This document shows, piece after piece, positions 1 to 9,297 of a stretch of DNA of 35,000 nt (position 1 is the stretch's first letter; every line of letters starts with the position of its first letter). Location: assembly GCA_007280465.1 (NCBI GenBank), contig QYPM01000058.1, forward strand, positions 1-35,000, read 5' to 3'. The notes below the pieces were generated by a model that had not been told where the DNA came from, made no database searches, and saw only the letters and a list, made by a program, of their open reading frames with translations. A program made the position numbers and the translations under genes. Source of the stretch: Nitrosopumilales archaeon (GTDB lineage: Archaea; Thermoproteota; Nitrososphaeria; Nitrososphaerales; Nitrosopumilaceae).

Positions 1-450
1 CTTTCTTGTTGCAAAATACTTGTTACCAGTATATCCTGTTGAGCTAAGCTTAGCATATGCAGGTGCAACTTCTCCTGGTTCTGTAGCTCCGGAACTAGAC
101 ACTTCTGGTGTTGGTTCTGGTTTTGGTGCTTCTGCTGGTTTGAATCCTGCTGGAAGTGTACCATGAGTTGGACCTGATGCAGCTGGTCGTTGTTGTGGTT
201 TTGGCTCTGGTTTTGGAGTTTCAGCTTGTTTTGTTCCAGCTGGAAGCGTACCATGAGTTGGACCTGATGCAGCTGGTCGTTGTTGTGGTTTTGGCTCTGG
301 TTTTGGAGTTTCAGAATGTGTTACTTGAGATGATAAATTAGAAAGCTTTGCTTCAAGCTCTGCTATTTTTGCTTCTAGTTCTGCGGTGTTAGATCCTTCT
401 GTAACTTTTTTAATAGAACGTGGTTTTTTTGGTTGTGATTCTTTAGACAT
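1..450 (-). CDS. Partial hypothetical protein: N-terminal coiled coil plus Pro/Lys/Glu-rich 30-aa tandem repeats (truncated by window edge)
   Basis: ATG at 450 on minus strand; reads MSKESQPKKPRSIKKVTEGSNTAELEAKIAELEAKLSNLSSQVTHSETPKPEPKPQQRPAASGPTHGTLPAG... open to position 1. Confidence 0.75.
   Translation of the reverse strand, partial: MSKESQPKKPRSIKKVTEGSNTAELEAKIAELEAKLSNLSSQVTHSETPKPEPKPQQRPAASGPTHGTLPAGTKQAETPKPEPKPQQRPAASGPTHGTLPAGFKPAEAPKPEPTPEVSSSGATEPGEVAPAYAKLSSTGYTGNKYFATRK
151..314 (-). repeat. Tandem 90-bp-period direct repeat inside the CDS (two near-identical copies of a 74-bp core)
   Basis: 151-224 and 241-314 differ at one position (tggaagT/Cgtaccatgagttgg...gagtttcag); encodes PKPEPKPQQRPAASGPTHGTLPAG twice. 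Confidence 0.9.
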
Positions 451-553
451 GTAGTAGTTGTGAGATATAGCAGTTTATTTACATTTTGATCAAGTTCAGA
501 TCTGATACGCTTAATCATGAAGTTTTATATGAAGCAGGAGCCTATTTTAGGCG

Positions 554-931
554 TTGGACGACTTTGAAAAGGAATATCCGGGCTTTGACTGGAAAAACAT
601 CCCAGCCTACAAGCATCCAGGGGGAAGGAATTGCCCTTGTCCAAAGCATGAATACATTCGAGAACAGATAGGCGTGGCAAAGACGGTAAGTCAGACATCA
701 AAGGAGGCAGGCAATATCACACTCAAGTTTTGCCCAGATCATTACAACGTTTACCTCAAGGAAGTAATTCCATCAATGCCACTAAAATACAGAATTTTAA
801 CAAAAATTGCACTCAAGATAGGTGCAATCAAGATAGAGCAACTAAAGTACATGCAATCAGATCAATGTTTTTACTGTAGATTTGGATCTGGTGGACATGA
901 TAAGAAGAATGAGCTTCCTCCTATTTTCTAA
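554..931 (+). CDS. Hypothetical protein with Cys/His pairs (CPCPKH, CFYC), possible zinc binding
   Basis: 125-aa ORF, TTG start; ends tail-to-tail with the next minus-strand gene. Confidence 0.6.
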   Translation: MDDFEKEYPGFDWKNIPAYKHPGGRNCPCPKHEYIREQIGVAKTVSQTSKEAGNITLKFCPDHYNVYLKEVIPSMPLKYRILTKIALKIGAIKIEQLKYMQSDQCFYCRFGSGGHDKKNELPPIF

Positions 932-1158
932 ATTGGACTAATCAAGACTTTTGGTTTATTGGGTGTGTCATGATGACATTTTTTTCCACAAAGAGGACAT
1001 GTTATTCTATCAAGAAAGATACATTGACAGATATGAGATTTCATATAGCTGTCTGCTGTTTTAGAAAATTCACCAGTTCCATTACAAAATGAGCACTGCG
1101 TATCAAGAAGGAGAATTTTTCCCTGACCTCCACAAACTGTACATTTTTGTTCGGTCAA
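928..1158 (-). CDS. Small zinc-finger protein with DnaJ-type CxxCxGxG motifs
   Basis: CTVCGGQGK...CSFCNGTGE...CPLCGKKCHH. Confidence 0.7.
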   Translation of the reverse strand: MTEQKCTVCGGQGKILLLDTQCSFCNGTGEFSKTADSYMKSHICQCIFLDRITCPLCGKKCHHDTPNKPKVLISPI

Positions 1159-1267
1159 CTTGATGGATTCACTTTATAGGATAATTAAAGTTCTTTTGTT
1201 AGATCTTTTTTTGGGCATCGGGTAAAAATCTAGTTAAGCTTATACGATATACAAATCCAGTAAAGGC

Positions 1268-2710
1268 GTGCCTATAGAAGATCTTTCCGAGTTTGTTGAA
1301 AAATTAGAAAAAGCAGGCGAACTTAGAAGAGTAAAAACCCAAGTTGATACAGACCTAGAGATTTCTGAAATTCTAAGTAGAGTGATGTATTCTAATGGTC
1401 CAGCTATACTTTTTGAAAATGTCAAAAATTATGATATGCCAGTTCTTGCAAATGCGTTTGGTTCTTTAAAGCGACTTGAAATTGGATTAGAGACATCAGA
1501 CTTTACAGAGATAGGTCAGAGAATTGTTGACATAACAAAGATGGAGATGCCTACCGGAATTTTTGACAAGTTAAGAAAGCTTCCAGAACTTTCAAAGATG
1601 ATAGACATTGCACCAAAGTTGCAAAAAAGTGGTCCAGTTACAGAAGTTATAGAAGACATGCCATCATTTGATAAAATCCCAATTCTTAAAACATGGCCAA
1701 AGGACGCAGGCAAGTTTATCACATTTGGGTTAATTGCTACACGTCATCCTGAGACAGGTGTGAGAAATCTTGGAGTATATAGAATGCAAATTCTGGATAG
1801 TACTCATGCGCTTATGCATTGGCAAAAACACAAACGTGGTGCACATCATTATGACATAAAGAAAGATTCCGGAAGTAAAATTGAGGTTGCAATAATAATT
1901 GGCGGAGACCCCGCAACAGTATTTTCTGCAGTAGCTCCCGTACCAGAAGGACTAGACAAGTATGTCTTTGCTGGAATTACAAGAAAGACAGGAATCAAGA
2001 CAGTAAAATGTAAAACAATTGATCTAGAAGTTCCTGCCAATGCAGAGATGGTATTGGAAGGATATGTTGATCCATCAGACATTAGAATGGAAGGACCATT
2101 TGGAGATCATACAGGATACTATACGCCGCCTGAACCATATCCAGTATTTACATTAACCGGAATCATGCGAAGGCAAAAACCAATTTACCTAACAACAATT
2201 GTTGGAAAACCAATACTAGAAGATGCATTCATTGGTAAAGTAATCGAGCGTTCATTCTTACCGCTCATCAGAATGTTTCATCCAGAGGTAGTAGATTTTT
2301 CAATGCCAGCTTCAGGATGGTTCCAAGGCATGGCAATAATTTCAATCAAGAAAAGATACCCGGGGCAGGCAAAAAAAGTAATGATGGGCCTTTGGGGAAT
2401 GGGCCAGCTTGCGCTAACCAAGTTCTTTGTAGTTGTTGATGAAGATGTAAACGTACATGACTTGAATGATGTAATTTGGGCAATCACTACAAGGGCCGAT
2501 GCTGCAAGGGATACTACAATAATTAACAACACTCCAACAGATACACTTGATCCTGCTTCTCCTTTAGTAAACTTGGGCTCAAAACTTGGAATTGATGCAA
2601 CCCAGAAAACAAAAGAAGAAGGATATCAAAGAGAGATTCAAGAACTTGTAAAATCAGATGAAACCACAAAGAAGACAGTGGATTCCAAATGGTCTAGCTA
2701 TGGAATCTAA
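1268..2710 (+). CDS. UbiD-family decarboxylase (menaquinone-biosynthesis-type candidate)
   Basis: 480 aa, GTG start; UbiD-like GPFGDHTGYY and EDAFIGKVIERSFLPLI segments. Confidence 0.85.
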   Translation: MPIEDLSEFVEKLEKAGELRRVKTQVDTDLEISEILSRVMYSNGPAILFENVKNYDMPVLANAFGSLKRLEIGLETSDFTEIGQRIVDITKMEMPTGIFDKLRKLPELSKMIDIAPKLQKSGPVTEVIEDMPSFDKIPILKTWPKDAGKFITFGLIATRHPETGVRNLGVYRMQILDSTHALMHWQKHKRGAHHYDIKKDSGSKIEVAIIIGGDPATVFSAVAPVPEGLDKYVFAGITRKTGIKTVKCKTIDLEVPANAEMVLEGYVDPSDIRMEGPFGDHTGYYTPPEPYPVFTLTGIMRRQKPIYLTTIVGKPILEDAFIGKVIERSFLPLIRMFHPEVVDFSMPASGWFQGMAIISIKKRYPGQAKKVMMGLWGMGQLALTKFFVVVDEDVNVHDLNDVIWAITTRADAARDTTIINNTPTDTLDPASPLVNLGSKLGIDATQKTKEEGYQREIQELVKSDETTKKTVDSKWSSYGI

Positions 2711-3825
2711 TACGTTCTAACAACATTATAGAAGTTATCGCGCTCATCAACGTCATAGCCGATTTGTTTTACTGCCTGGATTATTCTTGCACCAGTAAGT
2801 TCAGTCGAACGGGCCCCGGTACAAGAGACAACTTCCTCACCAAGAAGAGTTCCACCAAAGTCATCAGCACCATATTGCAATGCCATTTGAGCCATTGCAA
2901 CTCCATTTGTAAGCCAAGAAGATTGTATATGAGGAATCAAGTCGTTATACATTATTCTAGATATAGCAATCATCTTCAAAAGCTGAGTTCCACCTGCAGG
3001 ATATTGTACTGTTTCTTGTTTCTGCATTAAAGTATTGTTTGGCTCAAAACTCCATGGAATAAACGCCATGAATCCATTTGTCTTTTCCTGCAATTTTGCA
3101 ATTTTTATAAAGTGCTCTGCAATGTCATCTCTAGTTTCAACATGTCCATACATCATGGTAGCAGATGCAGGAATTCCAAGACCGTGTGCTTCTTCCATGA
3201 TTCTAAGCCACGTATTACTTGAGATTTTTTTTGGACTGATTATTTGTTTTACTGCATCAACTAGAATCTCAGCACCTGCACCTGGAATTGATTGCATTCC
3301 AGATTCTTTTAGTCTGGATAAAACCTCTTTTGTACTAGTATGTTCAACTTTTGAAATCATATCGATTTCAGATGCCGACAGTCCATGAATTCCAACTTTG
3401 GGAAATTTTTCCCTTATCAGTTTGAATGCGTTTTCAAAATATTCAATCTTAAGAGACGGGTTATGTCCTCCTTGAAACATCACTTGTGTTACACCAAACA
3501 TCTCCCATGCGGCTTTGACTCTTGATTCAATTTGATCAAGGGTTACAGTATAAGATTCCTCATGACCGGGAGGTCTGTAAAATGCACAAAACTTACAATC
3601 TGTTATACACACATTGGTATAATTTAAAATCATATTATTTATAAAAGAAGAACGTCGTCCAAACTTCTTTCTTGTCAAGTAACCTGCAACAAGTCCCATC
3701 AGATGGACATCATTAGAATCCAAGAGCCTTCTACATTCATCAATGCCAAGTCTTTTACCACCAAGAGAATTTTCTAATATATCACCGATTTCAGAATGAT
3801 GAAGTTGTTCTGTCAGTTGACTCAA
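2707..3825 (-). CDS. mqnC: Radical SAM cyclic dehypoxanthine futalosine synthase (MqnC-like)
   Basis: NYTNVCITDCKFCAFYRPPGHEESY, QGGHNP, FIPWSFEPNNT are MqnC-type motifs. Confidence 0.8.
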   Translation of the reverse strand: MSQLTEQLHHSEIGDILENSLGGKRLGIDECRRLLDSNDVHLMGLVAGYLTRKKFGRRSSFINNMILNYTNVCITDCKFCAFYRPPGHEESYTVTLDQIESRVKAAWEMFGVTQVMFQGGHNPSLKIEYFENAFKLIREKFPKVGIHGLSASEIDMISKVEHTSTKEVLSRLKESGMQSIPGAGAEILVDAVKQIISPKKISSNTWLRIMEEAHGLGIPASATMMYGHVETRDDIAEHFIKIAKLQEKTNGFMAFIPWSFEPNNTLMQKQETVQYPAGGTQLLKMIAISRIMYNDLIPHIQSSWLTNGVAMAQMALQYGADDFGGTLLGEEVVSCTGARSTELTGARIIQAVKQIGYDVDERDNFYNVVRTY

Positions 3826-4062
3826 TTGACTGTAATTTTCCGTTTATTGTATTTAATCCTTTGAAAAATAAAAATGATTTTGATTCAAAAATAGACGTAT
3901 TTTACCTTCTCTTAAATGAGTCAAATTTTAGATAGTAAAAATTAATTTCAAAAAAGTATCCATACAATTCTTATTTTGATCACAGTTTTTACAGTTATCA
4001 AAATAGAAATTCATAGTACTTTCCCGCTATTTTTAAGTAGGGCACATCAACGATTAACTCCA

Positions 4063-4845
4063 ATGGTAACCGGCCACCAGATTCGAATGAATCGTATTCT
4101 ACGTAATGGCAAGATGCTTTGCATACCTATGGATCATGGGATATCCAGTGGTCCACTGAAAGGAATTGAGGATCCGTATGCTTTAATTTACAATTGTCAA
4201 CACTTTGGCCTCACATCAGTTATAATCAATAAAGGAGTTTTCAAAAATCTACCAAAACCCACCAAGATTGGACTCATCGTACATTTTTCGGGTAGTACTT
4301 CTCTTTCCATGTCACCAAACAGGAAGATGCTAACAGGCTCAGTTGAAGAGGCATTACGATTAGGTGCAGATGGAGTTTCACTTCACATCAATATAGGAGG
4401 AAAGGAAGAACCAGAAATGATAGAACAACTCGGCAGAATTGCTGATGACTGTCACAAATGGAGTATGCCTCTTTTAGCAATGATGTATCCACGAGGTGAG
4501 AATGTCAAGAATCCACACGACCCAGAGATAGTTGGACATGTTGCAAGAATCGGAGCAGAGTGTGGTGCAGATATAGTAAAGACACTCTATACTGGAGATG
4601 TAGATTCATTCAAAAAAATTGTCAAGAGTACTCCAGTACCCATTGTAATAGCTGGAGGTCCCAAGGCAAAGACAGACAAGGATGTATTACAAATGACTGA
4701 AGAAGCCATGGAAGCTGGAGCCAAAGGAGTAACATATGGTAGAAATATTTTCGAACATAAAGATCCAGGCAAGATGACTCATGCTCTTTCTGCAATAATA
4801 TTTAGAAAAGAATCAGCAAAGGATGCAGCGAAGTATCTTGAGTAA
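4063..4845 (+). CDS. 2-amino-3,7-dideoxy-D-threo-hept-6-ulosonate synthase (archaeal AroA', class I aldolase family)
   Basis: MVTGHQIRMNRILRNGKMLCIPMDHGISSGP...; internal ATG 4063 preferred over the 3976 ORF start because a TATA-like box (ttttta, ~4031) lies at about leaderless spacing. Confidence 0.88.
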   Translation: MVTGHQIRMNRILRNGKMLCIPMDHGISSGPLKGIEDPYALIYNCQHFGLTSVIINKGVFKNLPKPTKIGLIVHFSGSTSLSMSPNRKMLTGSVEEALRLGADGVSLHINIGGKEEPEMIEQLGRIADDCHKWSMPLLAMMYPRGENVKNPHDPEIVGHVARIGAECGADIVKTLYTGDVDSFKKIVKSTPVPIVIAGGPKAKTDKDVLQMTEEAMEAGAKGVTYGRNIFEHKDPGKMTHALSAIIFRKESAKDAAKYLE

Positions 4846-5893
4846 AAATCGAGAATTAATTATAGCCCCGAAAATTTCAAGGGGTCAGATTGCCAAATTT
4901 TTATCAGATATAGAAAAAGAGGGAATTAAGATTGTAAACATAGATCCTATTAGCCTCAAGGGAGTAAAGACAAAACTTTCTACAATTCACACTTCCACAA
5001 ATGCTGATTATGTCATAGTTGACAAAGTCACTAAACTCAAAGGTAAAAAGACTGGAATGAAGTTCAAAGTTCTTTCAAATGCAGATATAGAAAAAATATT
5101 ACAACTTGCAAAGGCAGGATTAGATTTTGTCATAATAGAGGTAAAAGACTGGAAAATAATTCCCCTAGAGAACATCATAGCAAAGTTACACAAGATTCAC
5201 ACAAAGGTATTTGCAGTAGCCAACACCTCAGACGAAGTCCGTAAAATGTTTTCTATTTTGGAAATAGGAGTGGATGGAGTCATATTTTCAACCAATTCCT
5301 TAAACGAGGTAAAAGAGACACTTGTCTATCTCGGAACAAAGAGTTTTGATCTCAGGTCTGCCAAAATTTTAGAGATAAAAGAAGTAGGAAATGGTGAACG
5401 TGTATGTGTAGATACAGCCTCCATGCTAGGACGAGGTGAAGGAATGCTGATTGGTAGTAGATCAAATTTCCTCTTTCTAGTACACAACGAATCAGTAGGT
5501 TCATCATTTACTTCGCCAAGACCTTTCAGAGTAAATGCGGGTGCAGTACATTGCTATACTTTATCCCCAGATGGAACAACAAATTATTTATCAGAGTTAG
5601 AAACTGGTTCAGAAGTTCTTGTCATAGATTCACATGGTAAAGCTAGAAGAGCTACAGTCGGCCGTTCTAAAATAGAAAGCAGGCCCATGCTTATGATAAA
5701 AGCCCAAATTGGAAATGAAATTGGAGGCATAATTGCACAAAATGCTGAGACCATTCGTTTTGTACGTCCAGGTGGCCATCTTGTCTCAGTCACACATCTA
5801 AAGAAAGGAGATACAGTTCTTGCATATTCAAAACCGGCAACTGGGAGGCATTTTGGCATGGAAGTAGATGACGAATACATCATAGAAAAATAA
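4823..5893 (+). CDS. 3-dehydroquinate synthase II (archaeal AroB')
   Basis: 356 aa; VDTASMLGRGEGMLIGSRSNFLFLVHNES...PRPFRVNAGAVHCY; overlaps preceding gene. Confidence 0.9.
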   Translation: MQRSILSKNRELIIAPKISRGQIAKFLSDIEKEGIKIVNIDPISLKGVKTKLSTIHTSTNADYVIVDKVTKLKGKKTGMKFKVLSNADIEKILQLAKAGLDFVIIEVKDWKIIPLENIIAKLHKIHTKVFAVANTSDEVRKMFSILEIGVDGVIFSTNSLNEVKETLVYLGTKSFDLRSAKILEIKEVGNGERVCVDTASMLGRGEGMLIGSRSNFLFLVHNESVGSSFTSPRPFRVNAGAVHCYTLSPDGTTNYLSELETGSEVLVIDSHGKARRATVGRSKIESRPMLMIKAQIGNEIGGIIAQNAETIRFVRPGGHLVSVTHLKKGDTVLAYSKPATGRHFGMEVDDEYIIEK

Positions 5894-5961
5894 TTTTTTC
5901 ATAAAATACTAATTTAGAAAATTTGTAAAACTCTTATACGGAGACATGATAAAATCCACTA

Positions 5962-6123
5962 TTGAATATTCGTTGTAATGTATGTTCTATAGAGATAGAT
6001 GAAAAAGAAGTAGATTCTCACATAAGTACACCTCAGCATCTAGAGAACAAGTCAAAAATTTCTACAGATGGAAAAGGTTTAGACAAGAGTGTGACAAACA
6101 TGTGGCACGATTCATTAGATTAA
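5962..6123 (+). CDS. Small 53-aa C2H2-type zinc-finger protein (absent from ORF track)
   Basis: TTG start 5962; MNIRCNVCSIEIDEKEVDSHISTPQHLENKSKISTDGKGLDKSVTNMWHDSLD; CxxC-x11-HxxxxxH; TATA-like cttatacg ~5931-5938. Confidence 0.6.
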   Translation: MNIRCNVCSIEIDEKEVDSHISTPQHLENKSKISTDGKGLDKSVTNMWHDSLD

Positions 6124-6159
6124 CAAAATATTATATTTTGTAAAAATAAAAAAGATGTG

Positions 6160-6363
6160 TCACTCGAATTTCTTTTTCAGCTGAATTATTTCAGCCATCT
6201 CTTCTTTGAGATGTTTTTTCAAAAGAGATTCATGTTCTCTTTTATGCCTCCAGTACAAGTTCATGACGGATTGTCTGGAACGGGCATGTTTTAATGCCGC
6301 AGTATATTTTCTGTGACTTTTTTCAACAATTCGAAAATACGATTTGCTGTTAGAAGTTACCAT
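6160..6363 (-). CDS. Small basic hypothetical protein
   Basis: 67 aa, charged, helix-like; same strand as and downstream of the methyltransferase. Confidence 0.5.
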   Translation of the reverse strand: MVTSNSKSYFRIVEKSHRKYTAALKHARSRQSVMNLYWRHKREHESLLKKHLKEEMAEIIQLKKKFE

Positions 6364-6426
6364 ATGAGAATTTTCGATTCTTAATAGATAACCCTTCCTA
6401 TCTAGTAAGGATAATCATGTAAAAAT

Positions 6427-7278
6427 TTACAATGGTTCAGGCTTTTTCCAATTAGGAACAAGTTGCATCTTACGAAGGGATGGAGGTTCCAAAGTTCTTT
6501 TCTTAGCTATTGTGACATATTTTGAGGATTTGTCTACTCCCAGGTATTTTCTATGAAGAAATCTGGCCATCTTTGTAGTTTGACCACTTCCTACAAACGG
6601 ATCAAGTACAAGATCACCCATGTTACTATAAAGTTGAATTAAACGATAAGGTATTTCTTCTGGAAATGCCGCAGGATGAAATCGCCTATAGCTTGGAGGC
6701 ATGGGAGCTATGTGCCAAATAGAATTTGCAATTTCTTTTTTCATCAAATCATTAAGAACCAATTTACTTTTTTTGTCTTTGAAATTATGAAATGGCATTT
6801 TTCGTAAAATTATAATTTGTTCGTGCATAATATTTGGATAATAATATGTAGGATAAGGATGCTGGACTGTAACTCTAAATCTTTTTTTCCCACCAGTGAC
6901 TTTGTTCCAGATTATTTCTTCAAAAAAACTCCAGCCAATTTCTTTTTTTGTCAACTCTACAAGAAGTAATGCGGGAAGAGGAAGTTTGCTTGTTCCTTCA
7001 ATGAGTTCATTTCCTATCACAATACAACAGAATCCTCCAGGTTTGGTTACACGATAAACTTCAGAAAAAACACTTTTCATCTCTTCAAGCCAATCTTCAA
7101 GAGATAGCTCAACTGTTCCACGATACCATTTTTCCGTATCCTGATGTTCTTGATAGTTTATGGCATTATGATATGGTGGAGATGTCACAGTTAATGCAAC
7201 TTTATTGTCTTGTATCTGAGAAAGATCTTTTGAATTACCAACCATTACGGAATTTGGTTTCCACATTACTTTCCTCAA
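6427..7278 (-). CDS. DNA methyltransferase (SPPY-type, N4-cytosine/N6-adenine family)
   Basis: TSPPYHNAINYQ near N-terminus and DPFVGSGQTTKMA near C-terminus (permuted beta-class order). Confidence 0.85.
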   Translation of the reverse strand: MRKVMWKPNSVMVGNSKDLSQIQDNKVALTVTSPPYHNAINYQEHQDTEKWYRGTVELSLEDWLEEMKSVFSEVYRVTKPGGFCCIVIGNELIEGTSKLPLPALLLVELTKKEIGWSFFEEIIWNKVTGGKKRFRVTVQHPYPTYYYPNIMHEQIIILRKMPFHNFKDKKSKLVLNDLMKKEIANSIWHIAPMPPSYRRFHPAAFPEEIPYRLIQLYSNMGDLVLDPFVGSGQTTKMARFLHRKYLGVDKSSKYVTIAKKRTLEPPSLRKMQLVPNWKKPEPL

Positions 7279-7349
7279 TCATTTTGATATTTAACAGTTG
7301 TAAGAATAGAAAAAGCGTTTTCATGTGAAATCAAAACAAAGAAAATCAG

Positions 7350-7376
7350 CTAAAACATGTCAAGTACATGTTTTAG
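7350..7376 (-). terminator. Perfect 11-bp inverted repeat just after alba (3'-end hairpin/terminator or mRNA-stability element candidate)
   Basis: ctaaaacatgt-caagt-acatgttttag; starts 4 nt beyond the alba stop codon. Confidence 0.5.
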
Positions 7377-7380
7377 ACAA

Positions 7381-7680
7381 TCAGTCGGTTTTCTTTACTT
7401 CTATTTCTATAGTGGATACATTTCTTGCTCTTCCATCTAACGATTGAAGTTGCTCTGATCCTATTTTGATTTGACCTATAGAATATCCACCAGAGTTATC
7501 AGTCCTTCTTGCAATTATTTGAGCAACGTCTACAGCTCTACCTATGCTAAGCCCCCTTGCTTTTATCGAGACTTGTGGTGTGTTAGCTAACTGGATGAGT
7601 GCAGATGTTACATATGCCATGATGGGCTTTTTTCCGATGAAGACTGTGTCTTTTGCGTTGTGATGTTCTTCAGTACTCAT
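7381..7680 (-). CDS. albA: DNA/RNA-binding protein Alba
   Basis: VFIGKKPIMAYVTSALIQLA...ARGLSIGRAVDVAQIIARR. Confidence 0.92.
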   Translation of the reverse strand: MSTEEHHNAKDTVFIGKKPIMAYVTSALIQLANTPQVSIKARGLSIGRAVDVAQIIARRTDNSGGYSIGQIKIGSEQLQSLDGRARNVSTIEIEVKKTD

Positions 7681-7937
7681 AGATACCCTCTAGAAATGAT
7701 CGTTTCATAAAAGTTTCTTCTATAGTAGTATCTAGAAATTCAAGACTGCGTGTCATTAGATAATCTAGGTAGATATTTCCATCCCAAATAATATTAGCAA
7801 TAATATCAAAACATAGAGTTGTCAAAAAAGAGTCTCAGATTAACACGAATTTTTAGATCGGAAATTGAAATTTCTCAATTATATTTACGAATAATTTGAT
7901 GCTAATCTAAATATAGTAGTGAAATGTAGTTCAACTA

Positions 7938-8246
7938 ATGTCTAACCAACAAATTAAGGTAGGATTGGTCGCGTTAGTATTATCAATAGTATTGGTTTTT
8001 GCAGCAGCATTACCAGCTGTAAATGCATTGACACCAAGCACAGTATACGATAGATACCAACAGAAAACAGATAGATTTCCAGGCGGACAACATATTTGTG
8101 GAGAAAAGCTCTGTACAGCAGACGAATGGGCAAAGATGAAGAATAATCTTCACGTAGCTCAGCGTAACTCAGATGCATGTCCACAACTTAAAGCATGGCA
8201 ACCATGTGCAACACAATCCACTCTACCAAAGACTTCAACCAAGTAA
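7938..8246 (+). CDS. Secreted small hypothetical protein with ICGxxxC motif
   Basis: N-terminal hydrophobic signal; HICGEKLCTADEWAKM; four Cys. Confidence 0.75.
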   Translation: MSNQQIKVGLVALVLSIVLVFAAALPAVNALTPSTVYDRYQQKTDRFPGGQHICGEKLCTADEWAKMKNNLHVAQRNSDACPQLKAWQPCATQSTLPKTSTK

Positions 8247-8261
8247 AACATCTCAAACACA

Positions 8262-8942
8262 ATGTCTACCAAGGTCTGTGTAACAATCGCAGAATCCAAC
8301 CCTAGAAAAATTGTCAAAGAGATTAAGAGAGCTCTCGTAGACTCGGACTATGCAGAACTTAGGTTAGATTTTTTAAAACCAAATCAAATTCCTTTTTGTT
8401 TAACTCTTTCAAAAAAATATCTCAAACGCTGCATATGCACATTACGACCAACCACAGAGGGTGGAAAATTTCAAGGTACTGAAAAGGAAAGAATTTCTAT
8501 ATTAAAATTAATTTCGGAATTCGCACCGTACCTTTTAGATATAGAATACAACACACTAAGGAAAAACCAAGGATTACAGAGATATCTCAAAAGCACTGGT
8601 ACTAACATACTTGTTTCATGGCATGACTTTGTAAAAACTCCAAATGAACAAATTCTGAAAACAATGCTTCAAAAAATGTCCAAGTTTTCAAACAATGTCA
8701 AAATTGTTACTACTGCAAAGACAATAGGCGATACCATACGAGTTCTTGCGTTATACAAGAACCATACAAAAAAAATCAAACTAATTTGCTTTGCTATGGG
8801 AGATTATGGTAGAATGTCAAGAATATTGTGTACAAAGCTTGGAAGTCCATACACATATGTTTCACTAGGTAAACCAGTGGCTCCAGGTCAATTCAGTCTC
8901 AAGGAAATGAAAAGCATGTTGGCTTTGGAAAATAAAAGTTAA
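8262..8942 (+). CDS. aroD: 3-dehydroquinate dehydratase, type I
   Basis: AELRLDFL, TLRPTTEGGKFQGTE, VSWHDF, KIVTTAKT motifs. Confidence 0.88.
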   Translation: MSTKVCVTIAESNPRKIVKEIKRALVDSDYAELRLDFLKPNQIPFCLTLSKKYLKRCICTLRPTTEGGKFQGTEKERISILKLISEFAPYLLDIEYNTLRKNQGLQRYLKSTGTNILVSWHDFVKTPNEQILKTMLQKMSKFSNNVKIVTTAKTIGDTIRVLALYKNHTKKIKLICFAMGDYGRMSRILCTKLGSPYTYVSLGKPVAPGQFSLKEMKSMLALENKS

Positions 8943-8965
8943 CAAAGAGAGATTTTATAAATTAA

Positions 8966-9205
8966 TTAACCAGAGTTTTTTTCCAATAATCTTCTAACAA
9001 AATCATGTTCTGCTTTTTTAATTTTTGAAGAATCAGAAACTTCATGGGCCATCTCTACAAGATCATTTTTGGTCAAGTCAGTTACCAACGCATCTTCTTT
9101 TTCAGATTGAAGCGAGTAATCAATGTCGTTTAAAACATTTGCATTCTCATCAAGTAGTTTAATGCATTCATCAAGAATATCGATATACTCTTCCATGTCG
9201 TCCAT
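8966..9205 (-). CDS. Small acidic hypothetical protein
   Basis: 79 aa, strongly acidic, antisense gene inside the aro cluster. Confidence 0.55.
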   Translation of the reverse strand: MDDMEEYIDILDECIKLLDENANVLNDIDYSLQSEKEDALVTDLTKNDLVEMAHEVSDSSKIKKAEHDFVRRLLEKNSG

Positions 9206-9297
9206 TACTTAATCAAAACATATTACATTAATTAATTAATCTGTCATTGTAGGCATCAAGCTAATACCACCATTATTATAAAAGAAACAAGAAAAGT

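Noticed and set aside
156-341. Plus-strand 61-aa ORF with VVVVV repeats
   Set aside because: Antisense artefact of the 90-bp repeat within the real minus-strand CDS.
3976-4062. N-terminal 29-aa extension of the ADH synthase ORF
   Set aside because: Non-conserved-looking sequence; the TATA-like box at ~4031 lies inside it and fits a leaderless start at 4063.
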